Positions 23,630-35,287 of a stretch of 64,000 bases of DNA are shown here, piece after piece. The notes below the pieces were generated by a model, which made no database searches, was not told where the DNA came from, and worked only from the letters and a program-made list of their open reading frames with translations. Numbering within the stretch: position 1 is the stretch's first letter; the number at the start of each line of letters is the position of its first letter. The stretch is from Cruorifilaria tuberocauda (taxonomy: Eukaryota > Nematoda > Chromadorea > Rhabditida > Onchocercidae), in the NCBI GenBank assembly GCA_013365365.1, contig JABVXU010000168.1, forward strand, positions 1 to 64,000. The letters are read 5' to 3'. The position numbers and the translations under genes are program-made.

Positions 23630-26600
23630 TCATTTATTATCATCTCCGAGTTTTTTTATCGACTGAGTGATTGGATCGTAATGAAATGAAAATGGCCTTT
23701 CAGTCATTGAAATGTAAGACCTGAAAATAATTTAATAATGACACTTCCTAGGAATATTGCAAGCATGGCATTTCGTAAGAAATTCTATGAATTATTTCAA
23801 ATATATTGTAATCAATGATTAAGAATATATTTTTAGTCGTTTTTATTTAATCACCGACTCTTGATACGTTCGTCAAAAGTGGAAAAAATGCCAAAATTGT
23901 TTCAAATTTTATGAAACTTCAAGCGCTTACTGATTTTTATATCATACAGCAATTATTTATTCGAACTTAAATTTATTTGTGAAGCACATAAGGGATTCAT
24001 GTTTAAAATTAATCTTCGGAAATCTGAATTTCAATTTAGATTTGAAACTGCTAAAATTTTTGTCAATCAAAACTGTAATAATAGAAACTTTATCGTTTGC
24101 AGATCTTTTTATTTCCGGACTCATATCATTTGGAATTTTCTGAATTTCAGAATCTAAGAGAACGAAATAAGGCATCAATAAGAAAAATACAGATGAGTAC
24201 AGTGATAAGATAATTTAAAAACTTAGAAGTAGCTAGAACTAAGTTGAATAGAAATTTGAAAATAAGCAATAAATGAGAAAGATCTCTCTTTCATTAACAA
24301 ATTTTAATGTTTTACATACTTTATTTTGTTAAATGCTTCATAAATACTCCTCGAGTAAAAATATCCTCTTTGGAATTTGGTAACTTCAGGTTCCATTTCA
24401 ATCGCATCAACCGGTTCGAACTGATAAATTTTAGCCTCAGGTGATACACAAAACTGAAAAAAATCAAATCTGTTATTTCTCAAAGATATGCAAGCTAAAC
24501 TAATCTTTCAACAATTATACCTTGAGTTCATCGAAGCACGACAACAATCCCGCGCCGTAAACTTTCAAATTCCGTTTCTTCTCATCGAATTTTTCGCCTT
24601 CAACTAGTAGACCAAATTCAAATGTGAAGAAATAAAGCTGAAATAGGTTTTCTAATTCTTATGATCTTAAGAAAAATTAATTTTTAAAAAAGTTACGAGA
24701 AAAAATTATAACAAGGAACAAACCCGTATCAACGCATTACAGTCTTTTTCGGAGGAACCAAGACTTGCAATTCCAATTTCCTGACTAAGTTTGGCATATA
24801 TTGGGTCCAAAAACATTGCCATATGTCCGAGCATTTCGTGGCATAAATCTCTGAATTATCATTCAAAAACTCTCATTTCCATGGGTAATTTTGTATTATC
24901 ATCAGAAATACTTACCAATTTTCATTTTTTTCTTTAGAGGTAATATCCAAGTAGAGCTTACGGTTCAGGCGTATAATGTGGATCAGTATGGTGGCGCATA
25001 TATTGCGTACAGCAAAAAACACGAAATGCCAGTGCAGCGAGAAAATTTCGAGGAGTCAAATAACCACCGCATGGTCGAAGGGTGAACCCAGTTTTGCCTG
25101 AAAATTGCGCATAGAATGATAACGTCTAGTCGAAGATGTTAAAGAAGTGCCTTATCAGGCAATACCTGAAAATGTATTTCAATACAACATCACACTGACT
25201 GGAAGTGTGAGATTGTAAGCGATTTGAACTTTCAATCAGCACTGCTTACGTTCTTCGTAAATGCGAACACTGTAAGATCGGGCCATCTAGTAAAATACAA
25301 GAGAGATACTTCTTAACTCTTATTTACTTTAAAACCGAATGTTTCTTACATATGCGGCAGGAGAGTATGGACAGGATTGACAAAAAAAGAAAATAGAATT
25401 TAGGTGACAATCTTGGTTCGAGAAACAAAGTTAGCACAAATTATTGGAAGATCCATTCCCCTTTTTCCATCATTGATGAAGATGGATTCTGTTTTGATAT
25501 GTCATTTCATTTCATTGAATCTAAAATAACTATCTCAATGCTATAAATTACATTATTGGCACCTTTTTAGTTATGATACGCTTTTCAATTATGAAAATGT
25601 GACATGGAAGTTTAATTGGAAGTGTTATAAGAAATTTTCAAAAAAATTTTTTAAAAATATACTTTGAAGATAATTTGAAATATCTTCCAGTTGTGGAATT
25701 TGGTTATCTGAATATCCGCACCGTTCTTCAAGCAATTTGAAATTGTCCAAAAATTCCTTGCATGCAAACTTGTTATGCAATACTTTCAAGTCACGATAAA
25801 TTGTACCCCTGAGAAATCTCAGTGAAGTGTCAAATCTCATTTGCTGCTGAATTAATAAAACATTGAAAATTTTCAATAGCTGAATAATATTTGAACTAAC
25901 TACGTAGTGAATAAGAATACATTAAAGTTTCGATATTATTAATATTTAGCAATGTTTCTATTGAATAACTTTTTCTTAGAAGAACGCTTAAGCATTTGTT
26001 ATAACACACATACCATGTTTTTGTCTCGGATGCTGTATAGTCTATTCTCGGTATAGGTGCTCCACTTTAAAATAAATTTTATTAAATTAATATTTACAAT
26101 TATCAATGTTTCAATTTGTGAAAACCTATTTGATTGAAAGCATTGAAAATGGAATATTTTTATTCTAAGCAATTTTGTCTTTTTAACCATTATTTTTTGT
26201 TTAAAGCCGAAGTTAATCTATTGAAGTAATTTCTAATTTCAAGTATTCCATTCCGCGGAAAATTATCAAACATATCTTCTTTATTTGTATTGCTGGAATA
26301 AAACTTGAATTCGCTACAACTAAAAACTTGAACAAAATGAGTCTTTTTCCGAAAACAAATTTTATCACCGAAATTACATAAATGTGTAGACATAAATTCG
26401 ATAATTGCATGAAATAAATTCAAAGAATAACTTCGGGAGATAACTTATTCTAAAACTTAGTAGTAGCAGTAGAACTGATCGATATAACCTACTGTTTATA
26501 ATCATTTGCAATATCCACAAACCATTCTCGCCTTCTTCGATATTCCTTATCCTTAAAGCTCTGCAAAATCATCATCAAAGTAATCAATTAATGCTAATTA

Positions 26601-27188
26601 ATTTTAGCCAGATATATTACATATGTTTCATTAAACTGACAGGATGATTCGCAACCAGTCCTGATGAAGTCGTTGTATCGTACATGATGACTTTGTTACA
26701 GAGGTAATCCAAATCAGTGATCTGTTTCGGGTACCATCTTCCTGACTCGATATCTGCAAATGTGAACGTTCTGCTGAGGTGTTTTTAAATCTGTTTATTT
26801 CTTATGCTAATATCTACGATATGATTAATCAGCAATTGTCACCTTCACCTCGTGTTCATTAGATAAAAGTATACCTTCATTAGATGGCGTAACGTGAGAA
26901 GAGTACTGGAAGCTGATAATGCTTTTCCTGGAATTTTTTATAACTCTTTGTGACTGGAAAATATATATGAACTGGAGCGAATTAATTCAAAATGAACTAC
27001 CATAGTAATCAGTGCAAAAAGTCATGAATAAAATCATTATTCATGAAAAAAAGTCGAAGAAATGAAGCTTACTGCGGGAAGTTACGAAATAACAGGATTT
27101 GGCTGTGACCACTTAAGTAAGATAATACTCGCCCTGTAATATTCTCTTCAAGAAAAGACATAAGAATATTTGATTCCGACTTCATCAT
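23630..27188 (-). CDS. Biopterin-dependent aromatic amino acid hydroxylase (TPH/TH type)
   Basis: Rate-limiting enzyme of serotonin or dopamine synthesis, using tetrahydrobiopterin, O2 and non-haem iron. Exons on minus: 27188-27129 (tentative), 26953-26875, 26753-26641, 26560-26493, 26064-26014, 25808-25663, 25097-24962, 24850-24724, 24637-24521, 24453-24320 and 23720-23630; 373 residues with all phases matching. The catalytic domain is complete: [21 protein letters not shown], pterin-loop [24 protein letters not shown], iron ligands in CHEMLGH (both His) and FEFGL (Glu), and YGAGLL. In the substrate pocket the residue equivalent to PAH Val379 / TH Asp425 is Val (PEVTKFQ), and N-terminal motifs resemble tryptophan hydroxylase ([17 protein letters not shown]). 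The cat-2 alternative cannot be excluded. Odd points: about 50 residues precede the catalytic domain, so no ACT domain is visible; the C-terminal tetramerisation helix is very short; and there is an insertion ([13 protein letters not shown]) before the YGAGLL strand. Confidence 0.9.
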
Positions 27189-30100
27189 ATTAAAATTTTG
27201 AGACTTATTTTGGAAATAAATATTACTACTAACTAATGTTCTTCATTTTCAGAGTACATTTTATTCATTTCTGTCAAATTCTCTAAAAATTGGAGTGAAA
27301 CATCCCAAAAAAATTTTTTAATTAAATAACTCTTATCAATTTGAAAATTTGTTACTATTTCACGAATACATACAACTGTTCCAACTTCCAAATGACGAGA
27401 AGCGCATCATTTCGGATTAAGTTATTGGGACCAGAGATCTGAAGCATTTCTAGGTAATTTAGTGAAAACGTTGTTTCTCAACATTCAGATAATGAAAAAT
27501 CAACCGTTAATCTGATGGAAATAACACATATACCAACATTACCTCTTGATATCGTCGAAGAATGTGGAAAGGATCATGTGCTAGCTATTTATTACACAAA
27601 GTGAAATGTTTCCATCTAAACGCTTATAAATTAATTTTGCTTTATTGCTACACACGAAGAATGCTAAACTTTTCTGTTATATTTCTTCAATGAATCAGTC
27701 GTTAATGGTATGGAAAAAGCATGAAATTTGTTACCTCAGTGAATGGAAATTTTTCATTACACAAAATTCTTCGCTTATCAATTTCAGTTATTGAAATGTT
27801 GATCGAAGATAAGCAAGCAATTGTGCTACTTATCTCTCATAATGCTGATATTCATCTGTTTGCATTTATTGATGCGAATTCAAGAATATTAGTGATTTAA
27901 TCTATGATCACTTATTTAACTGACGAATGGATAAAAGTTGATGCTAAGGAATAACTGATAGACTATTATGTTACTGTTGTAAGAATGCAAAATGGATAAT
28001 ATGCGAAGCAAACATTTTACAACGAATGGAAATTGTTATGTAAATAATAATTGTATTTAGTAAAATAATAAATTAAACTAAAGATACTTATTATATAAAT
28101 GAATTAAATTGATTATACCAACGCAGCAAAATTGCTGTTAATGTCTAATAGAGGAATTGGTTTTTCTTGTAGTTCATTTAGAAGCAACTTTTAACATTAA
28201 GAAGAAAGTTTTCAAGCAATTGTATCATTGATTCTATGTTATTATGTTTATTATTCATGAAATTCAATGTAGTGAAAATAACATGTCTAACTTTCATTTA
28301 TAGTAATGTTGTTTCAACGCTACATTTAGCGCATGAATTCATACGACAGCTTCTTATAATTCGGAATATTCTCCTAACATGTTATGATTTGTGCTGAATA
28401 ATAACAGTAGAAAAGTTAGATAATGAAGCGAAATAAACCCGTTGAAAATTTCGGGAAGAACAGTTTTGCTTGTAAATTGAGAAAAGTGTGATGAACGATA
28501 AGGCAATGTACTCATTGTTCGCCTTTCCTTAAGATTTATTCAGAAAAAAGTGAGAAAAAGAAAATATATAAGCTGTAAAGATTCAAATATCAAGTCTTTC
28601 AATCTTAAGTCTTGAAACAGTTCTGCAATTTGTTATATTCGAACTTTCGTAATTCAGAAAAACCTGCTTTTTTGATTATTTCCAAAATATTTGGAAAAAA
28701 ATAATAATGTTGCGCTCTGAAAAAATCATAATACACTTATATAATGATATAATTATTAACATATGTTAAATGAAGTTGATTTTTTAAGTCAGTGCAGTTC
28801 AAAAATGATCGTATAAATACCAATTTCTATTGGGACCTCAATTTTTCCCTGTCAGTATTGATTTTTCCCTATATGTCAAAGTTCGTCAACAGCCATTGTG
28901 TGAATTAGAAAGATTTCTCGATTCACAATGATAATATTTTCTAAAATACATGTGTGCAATATATCGTCATTAAAACTACATCGCTACTGCAACAGCTGTC
29001 ATTATAACTAGAAATCAACAATCCGTCCGTTGCTTATCACCGCAAAGATGAAAGATCTGTCAGCAATTTTAGTTTTACTTGCAAAATGAAATATGCTCTT
29101 ATCATCAATCCTGTAGCTAATTTTAACTAACAACGTTTTATTGTGAACTGTCCTGTTAGTGGTATTTTTGAATGCAGAATTTTGAATGAAATCATTATTG
29201 CATGGAAACGGATACCGAAAGTAGCATAACGGATTACTTTGATAATCCTTTGACTTTGAATACTGAGCAAAACTTTCCATTCATTGACAATTCATTCTCC
29301 TTGTTCACTGTTCGCCGACTTTTCAACATCCTTTTATTTCTCTCTGTTATCGAGATGTCATTGTAACTGATGACGAATTGATCGATCATCCCATCTCCTC
29401 ATAAATGATTTTTGACACACCTGCCACTGGAATTGATCATGACAGCAAACTTTGTCGTTATTTAACTTCTTTCTTCGAATGTCTATCAGTTAAAAAGAAC
29501 GTTGTGTTTACTAACTCTTAACTCTTAAGTTTATTTTTTCTTCAATTATATCACTTCGGTTGACGAGAACAGGAGAAAGTTCAATAGAAATAAATGCCAA
29601 TATAAAAACTTGGCATTCTAGTAAAATTAAACTTTCGCGACAGTTAAATAAAAATGAGACAGTTATGTGAATTTCGGAATTACAGAAAATATGCAAAATT
29701 TGTTTTATTTGATGTCACTGTTCACAAATCATTTCCTCCTTTTCGCAGAATTTGAAAAAACTAAAAAGGTGGAGGATTAGTGTTTGTCCTCACTGCGATG
29801 GAAGTTCATAGTGATTTTCAGTGGCACAAATTGAAATTTTTTAGTATGGGATGAGTTGTTTCTTATTTCCGATCGTAAAATAAATGAAATAAGTATGAAT
29901 ATTCATTTTTGCATCGTTTTTTTCCAATCTTCTTAATGGTGCAAACAATATTGTCAGTAAATTTCACTTGCAAAAAATCCTACAAAAAATTAAAACAGCT
30001 TGGAATTTCAAAGCAAATTTCCTTCCTGCTCTTTTTCTAGTCAAATTAGTTATTCTTGTTTTTTTATATTATTTGTCACTTCACTTCATCATTATAATTC

Positions 30101-31599
30101 TCAGCGATTTAATTGAAAATCACTAAGAAAAAAATTGATGTTATGGATTCTATCATCTACACCAATCTTCGAATTATCTTCCAAAATCATTGATTTCTTA
30201 ATTTAGATTTCACAGCATTTCGAGACACTCATGATGAATATCTGCAAACGCATGCAGGAAAGCTAAAATTCATGTTTTCGCTTGCATTTTGATTTCTCAA
30301 TGCCTCGGCTTCGAAGTTTAAAACAAAATGGAAAGTTTGTAGAAGAGTTTTAAAATTTCATGTATTTTCATGAATCAAGTTGATTTAAAAATAGTTTTTT
30401 TTGTTTTTTTGATAGTTTTTTGAGAGAATTATAAAACAGGAAATCCAGATAAAGCGATTTTCACTCCTCGAATTTTTCCTTCCCAACACCATCTCTTCTC
30501 TAAACAATAGATGAAATATATTTAGTAAATATCAACATTTATTAGGTTATCAATCACTGTTAAGTAGAATTGTTTACAAGGAAAAGATCACAAATTAATG
30601 AAGTACGTATATTTTACTAGCCATAACTTAGAAACTTAATGATAGGATCAGTCCAAATTTTCGAGAGATTATGGAGAACGAGTGACAATCTTACACTAAA
30701 TTCTGTCAAGAATACATAACAATGGATAAGATCGTCTGCATTAAAAATTTCACCGTACATTCACATATGCTCAATCTTTCAACTTTCTAATTTTATTTAT
30801 CATTTCTCTATTTATACCATCAATTAAATGTAGACAATTATTCCCATGAAAATTGAGAAAAAAGTGGAGAAGAAATTAAATAACTACAAAAACAGTTTAA
30901 GATTGCTTGATAAAAGGATTGATTGGATGGTGTGAGGCAGATAAGAGAAGATAAGCAATAAATGCATGAAGGCGTATGCAGGTCTTTATATGCATAAGAA
31001 TCATTCATCAAAAAAAAATATGGTCGAACCATAGAGACATAGCATGCCCTTGAAGACTATTTAATATTAAAAGTAGCTAACCTTGTTGAGAAATACTTCC
31101 TCTATTTCTTCTAATTTAATACTTTTATAAAAGTATATTCGGTTGATAGCGTCGGCTATTGTTTTATAGTAATTATGGATGAATAATAATGATGCATATC
31201 AGCTGTGCATGTTATCTTTTCTTTGCTAATGTTAAAAGTTTTGTTTGACAGGGGAAGAAGGTAAGGGATGTTTCGAAACCGGTCTTTTGAAATGCAGTTC
31301 ATTCTATGAATTTTAGAAATATTATCGAATTGAGTAATTTAAATACAAAACATATCAAGTATCGTAAAATTTTACTAATTGGTACACATTATTAAAATGC
31401 TTCCGATGTTCAGAAATCATAATCTTCATTACGTTCTTCATTTTCTAATTAATTTACTTATCGTTGTCTGTTCCAAACTGCTCCAGGATTACATTTAGTC
31501 ATGAAATGAATGTAACTTCAACAAATGAAATGAATAGATAATGACTGATCACTTCAGCTGCTCTCTGCTCTTGGACTGTAATTGAAAAGGATTTATCTC

Positions 31600-31675
31600 T
31601 CTTTGTCCTTATTTCTCTTCCCTGCTCCACTCTCCCTTTTTCCTTTCTCTTTTTCTCCCCCTCTCTCTTTCTTTG
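31600..31675 (+). repeat. Polypyrimidine (CT-rich) tract
   Basis: About 75 bp almost entirely C and T (runs of CTCTCTTT, TCCTTTCTC, CCCCCTCTCTCTTTC). It is low-complexity sequence rather than an ordered microsatellite. Confidence 0.8.
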
Positions 31676-32584
31676 ATTACTTGGAGAATCGTGAAATTAA
31701 TTTTTGCTGATACCAGCGAGTCAGTTCTCTTTCTCCAATGATCATAGATCTTAGGTAAAATAAGTCCTACTTTTTCCTGTAGAAAAGTGCATATAGCAAT
31801 AACAGAATCATGGATAATTTAGACTCACTCTCAGTCTTTTCTCTTTTTTCTACTATTAAAAGAGTCAAAATTCGAAAAAAGAAATTTTGTTCACTTGCAA
31901 CAGTGGTATTTTGTGGTGAATGACTGCATTAGATCCTGAGCAATACAAAAATAACTGTTTTCCTCACAAAAATTAACTGCCTTATCCATTTTTTCATTTC
32001 TGTTCTTTTCCTTGTTATCACTTTTGTTTACGATACCTTTAGAAAGGGACAGGTGAAAAATATCTTTTGGGATGGAACTTTCTTCTCTCTCTTTATAGGA
32101 AGAGAAGCTGATTAAGGATAATAATGAATATGTGAAATGAAATAAGATGAACCCTTCCTCATAATTTCCTCAATTTCTTCCCTTCATTTGCAACCGAATT
32201 TAAATTTTAAATGATTTTCGAATGTATGAAAGACAAGATATGCTTTTCTCACTAATTAATATCTTACTAAATTCGTTTTACATGGTGTAGAGCTGATTTG
32301 CATAATAGCAAAATGTATATACAGTTTTTCCTACCATTTGCTGAACTTCAAAAATGAGAAAAAGCAGCACCGAAGAAGAAGGCTATTAATTGATAATACT
32401 AAAAATGAAATTTCAAAATCTCTCTCCTCGTCGTCTTCCCAGTCTTCCCAAACGTTTGTTGTCGATCGCTTTTCCTACATGATCTTTGGACTCTTCTTTT
32501 CAACACAAACACCAAATATATCGACAACTATTCCCTATCTCAAGACTGGTGACGATCAATTCAAGCATGAAAATTCCAACTTGT

Positions 32585-32625
32585 TCTCTTTCTCTCTTTC
32601 TCCTTCTCTTCCTCTCTCTCTTCAT
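32585..32625 (+). repeat. Second CT-rich tract
   Basis: About 40 bp of CTCTTTCTC-type sequence, 1 kb downstream of the first pyrimidine tract. Confidence 0.7.
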
Positions 32626-35029
32626 GCCAACGAATTAAATTCATAGGTCGTATTGATCGCTTCTAGAGAGATTACAATTAAAGGAGAAAGACCTGATCGT
32701 AACAATTTCAACAACACTCGAAATGATTTCTTGTGAGATCTTTGGATAACATATCACATTAGGCGCCTTACTTTCGAATTATATTCACTAACTAATTGAT
32801 ACCGTTAACAATTATTGATATTGAATAGTTTCTTCGTTTTCCTCTTATATATATAATTACTGATTCTCCTTAACCTCTCAACTCCTATCCCTTCTTTTAC
32901 TTTGTAATATTTATGTGGAAAATAATAGAAATTGGCATCACAAAATTGCTCCATCATTGGTTATATGTTTAATATTGTGTTTGAATTGCTAAACTATTAA
33001 GTATATTTCGTTTCTCCATAAATTTATGAAAACGAAAGGCGTTCAGTGAAACGTAACCCTGAAAGAAATTTCAAAGAAAAGTTTTTCAAAACAAAAACAG
33101 TGTGAGAAGATAAAAGAGGAAGGAAACGATCATATCATTTCTAAATACTTTCTTCCGCCACTTTTCTTCCATGTTATATGTAAATGTTTACATAAATAGT
33201 CAATGTCAAAACTAGGAGCTCTGAAAAATTCAATTACCATTATTTCTTTTATCGTCTCGCATTAAATATGACTTATTTAGGAATATAACGGATCTCTTAT
33301 TCTTTTCAATCTTTTCAAAACATTCTCTGAGAAGATTTGTTTGAATTAATTCTTCTTTAAACTTTTCAATAATTATGCGTCATAGTTTTATCTCGTTACT
33401 TTATCTCACAATTCATTATTTTCGATTCGATCGAAAGCGATCGTAAAAATCTCATAATGAACGGACTGATCATGAAATCACTGAGCGTTGTGTGAGAGAG
33501 TGATTATGGAAGTGCCTATTTGAGGCTCCTGATTCATCTGGACGAAGATCTAAATAATCAGTACAATGGACATTCAAGTTTGTGAAATGTCGCATGTTGT
33601 AATGCGCCATGACAACTTTCTGATGCATAGCGGTCTTTCTTCTGATTACTTTCCGTCGAATGCAATGGTTTCTTGTATTTGCGTAATTGTGCTACACGTG
33701 TAAGCCGACTCTATTAATACATAACTGAATAATGTTTAATTGCTGAACGTCATACATTTCTCTGAATGATAGTAGGATGAAGGGACTGGATGAAGCAGTC
33801 AAGAATTCTGAATTATAAGATGAGACCTAGAAGCGTTGAAGAAACCCAGTTTAATCATTCTCAGATATTGCATTCGGAAAAGGAGGAGAAAGAAACAAAG
33901 TGGATAGGTATCAAGTTGACCTAGCTCATTTAGATCCCTACTTCAACTTACCTTCTTTAGGAGTTTCATTCTATGAACGTCACGATTTGCTTGCAATAAG
34001 CATCATTTCAGATTATAAAATATAACAGTATTAGACATTTTGCAAAAACCATTTGGTTGAAAGTACTCACTCTTCGATCGAAGTTAAATCTGTCAACTAA
34101 TCATCTATAATTATCATCGATGAATTTGGATAGTTCGATCGAATTTTAGTAACAGTCGGAGGGGCATCGATCTTTCCTCTTTCTTGTTCCATAATCTCTA
34201 ATCGTTTATTCGTCTGTCTGTACCTCTCCATATTGCTTTATCATCCTTTCCTTTCCAAATTTGTATTACATTAGAAACTATCTGGTTGTTTTCTTCTTTT
34301 TCTTCGGACGTTCTATTTCCGTCCTCTTTTTCTGTCTAATGTCACCTGAAAGGCATACGTTGTGCTGTTGTTTACATATTATCTTAATGGACATGAAGTA
34401 CTTATCGTTTGATGGGAAGGCACAGCTGGTACTCCACTCTCCCACTATTTACCTTCCTCTTTGCAGTCGTTGCTCTCTCACATCCCTGTTATCTCTTGTC
34501 GCCATACTCTGCTGACTGGTACGATGGGCGGTGTGCGGAATGAATGCTTCTGGAAGGTTCTCGATGCTACAGGAAGGCTTTGTATGCTGGTGATTCCGCG
34601 AGATGACGGTTCTCTTCTGGATCTCTCCATCCTTCGCTCCCTTCTTGACCCATTTTTTGCAGTCTTCCTTTCCGAGCATATTGGAAATCGTTATTTCTTC
34701 AATTGAAACCCATTTCCATTTCATCCACTCCGGTAATTTTCCCATTCTCTTACTCTCTCAAGTTCCGATGAATTTTAAAATTTAAATTTTGCAAACGGAT
34801 TTTCGTCGAATTTTTGGTCACTTTATGCGATGATTTCTGCTATTCAACGATCCATTCCTCCTTTTTCTACAGTTTATTACTTTTCATTTCTCAAAGACAG
34901 ACTGATTTTATGAAATGAGCGTTCGTAATTTTGTTAAAGTTTCTAATTATTTGTGAGTATCATACATTATATGGCTTCGGTGTTTTCTGACTTTCGGGGA
35001 GAAATAACTAACCTTGATGTTGCTGGTAG

Positions 35030-35287
35030 TTATGCTTTCATCCAAAAGGCAAGTAACCTTTCAGTTTTTTTTGCATCATATATACCCTCACTTTTATTGA
35101 TTTTCAATTTATAACATCCATCACACAGGATCACACTTCCGCTTCTTGTACCGTAATGATTATTCACGCCTGAAATCTGATATTGTGAGGCATTATCACT
35201 TGGACTAGTGGTTAGAGTCGGAGAACTCTTCTTACGTGCTTTACGTTTTGCCCTCTTCCTTGCATTGCACATAAAGCACGGCATCAT
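35030..35287 (-). CDS. Possible small CxxC/CxxC protein
   Basis: Single open frame of 85 residues on minus, starting with two adjacent ATGs. In favour: a good acceptor (CTATATCCAG) lies 15 nt upstream of the first ATG, as for trans-splicing or for an internal exon in the same frame. The protein has two Cys pairs with zinc-binding spacing (MPCFMCNAR near the start and ILCDGCYKLK around residue 55), separated by a very basic stretch (RKRAKRKARKK) and a Ser/Thr-rich linker. The C-terminal part (AKKTERLLAFWMKA) is compact and helical. I do not recognise the family. A nuclear, zinc-stabilised small protein would fit, but that is a guess, and the frame may instead belong to a longer spliced gene. 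Confidence 0.4.
   Translation of the reverse strand: MMPCFMCNARKRAKRKARKKSSPTLTTSPSDNASQYQISGVNNHYGTRSGSVILCDGCYKLKINKSEGIYDAKKTERLLAFWMKA

Larger units (their letters stand above)
27189..35029. other. Long gene-poor region with pyrimidine tracts
   Basis: 7.8 kb without a supportable gene. Stops are frequent in all frames and the few open stretches are short, low-complexity or lack family signals. CT-rich tracts lie at about 31600-31675 and 32585-32625. The sequence at 34260-34790 is less AT-rich, with short open frames on both strands, but none shows codon structure or splice signals I would trust. Confidence 0.5.

Noticed and set aside
24891..25085. Plus-strand open frame of 64 codons
   Set aside because: It is the antisense of the hydroxylase exon encoding the GYLTPRNF...HYTPEP region.
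29008..29280. 90-codon minus frame in the long spacer
   Set aside because: No start context, domain or neighbouring exon; no support beyond length.
32338..32646. 102-codon plus frame, Ser/Leu/Pro-rich
   Set aside because: The second half is translated CT-rich tract; low complexity.
34261..34790. Several overlapping open frames on both strands
   Set aside because: Mutually overlapping, with no splice context or family motif; only the local base composition is less AT-rich.
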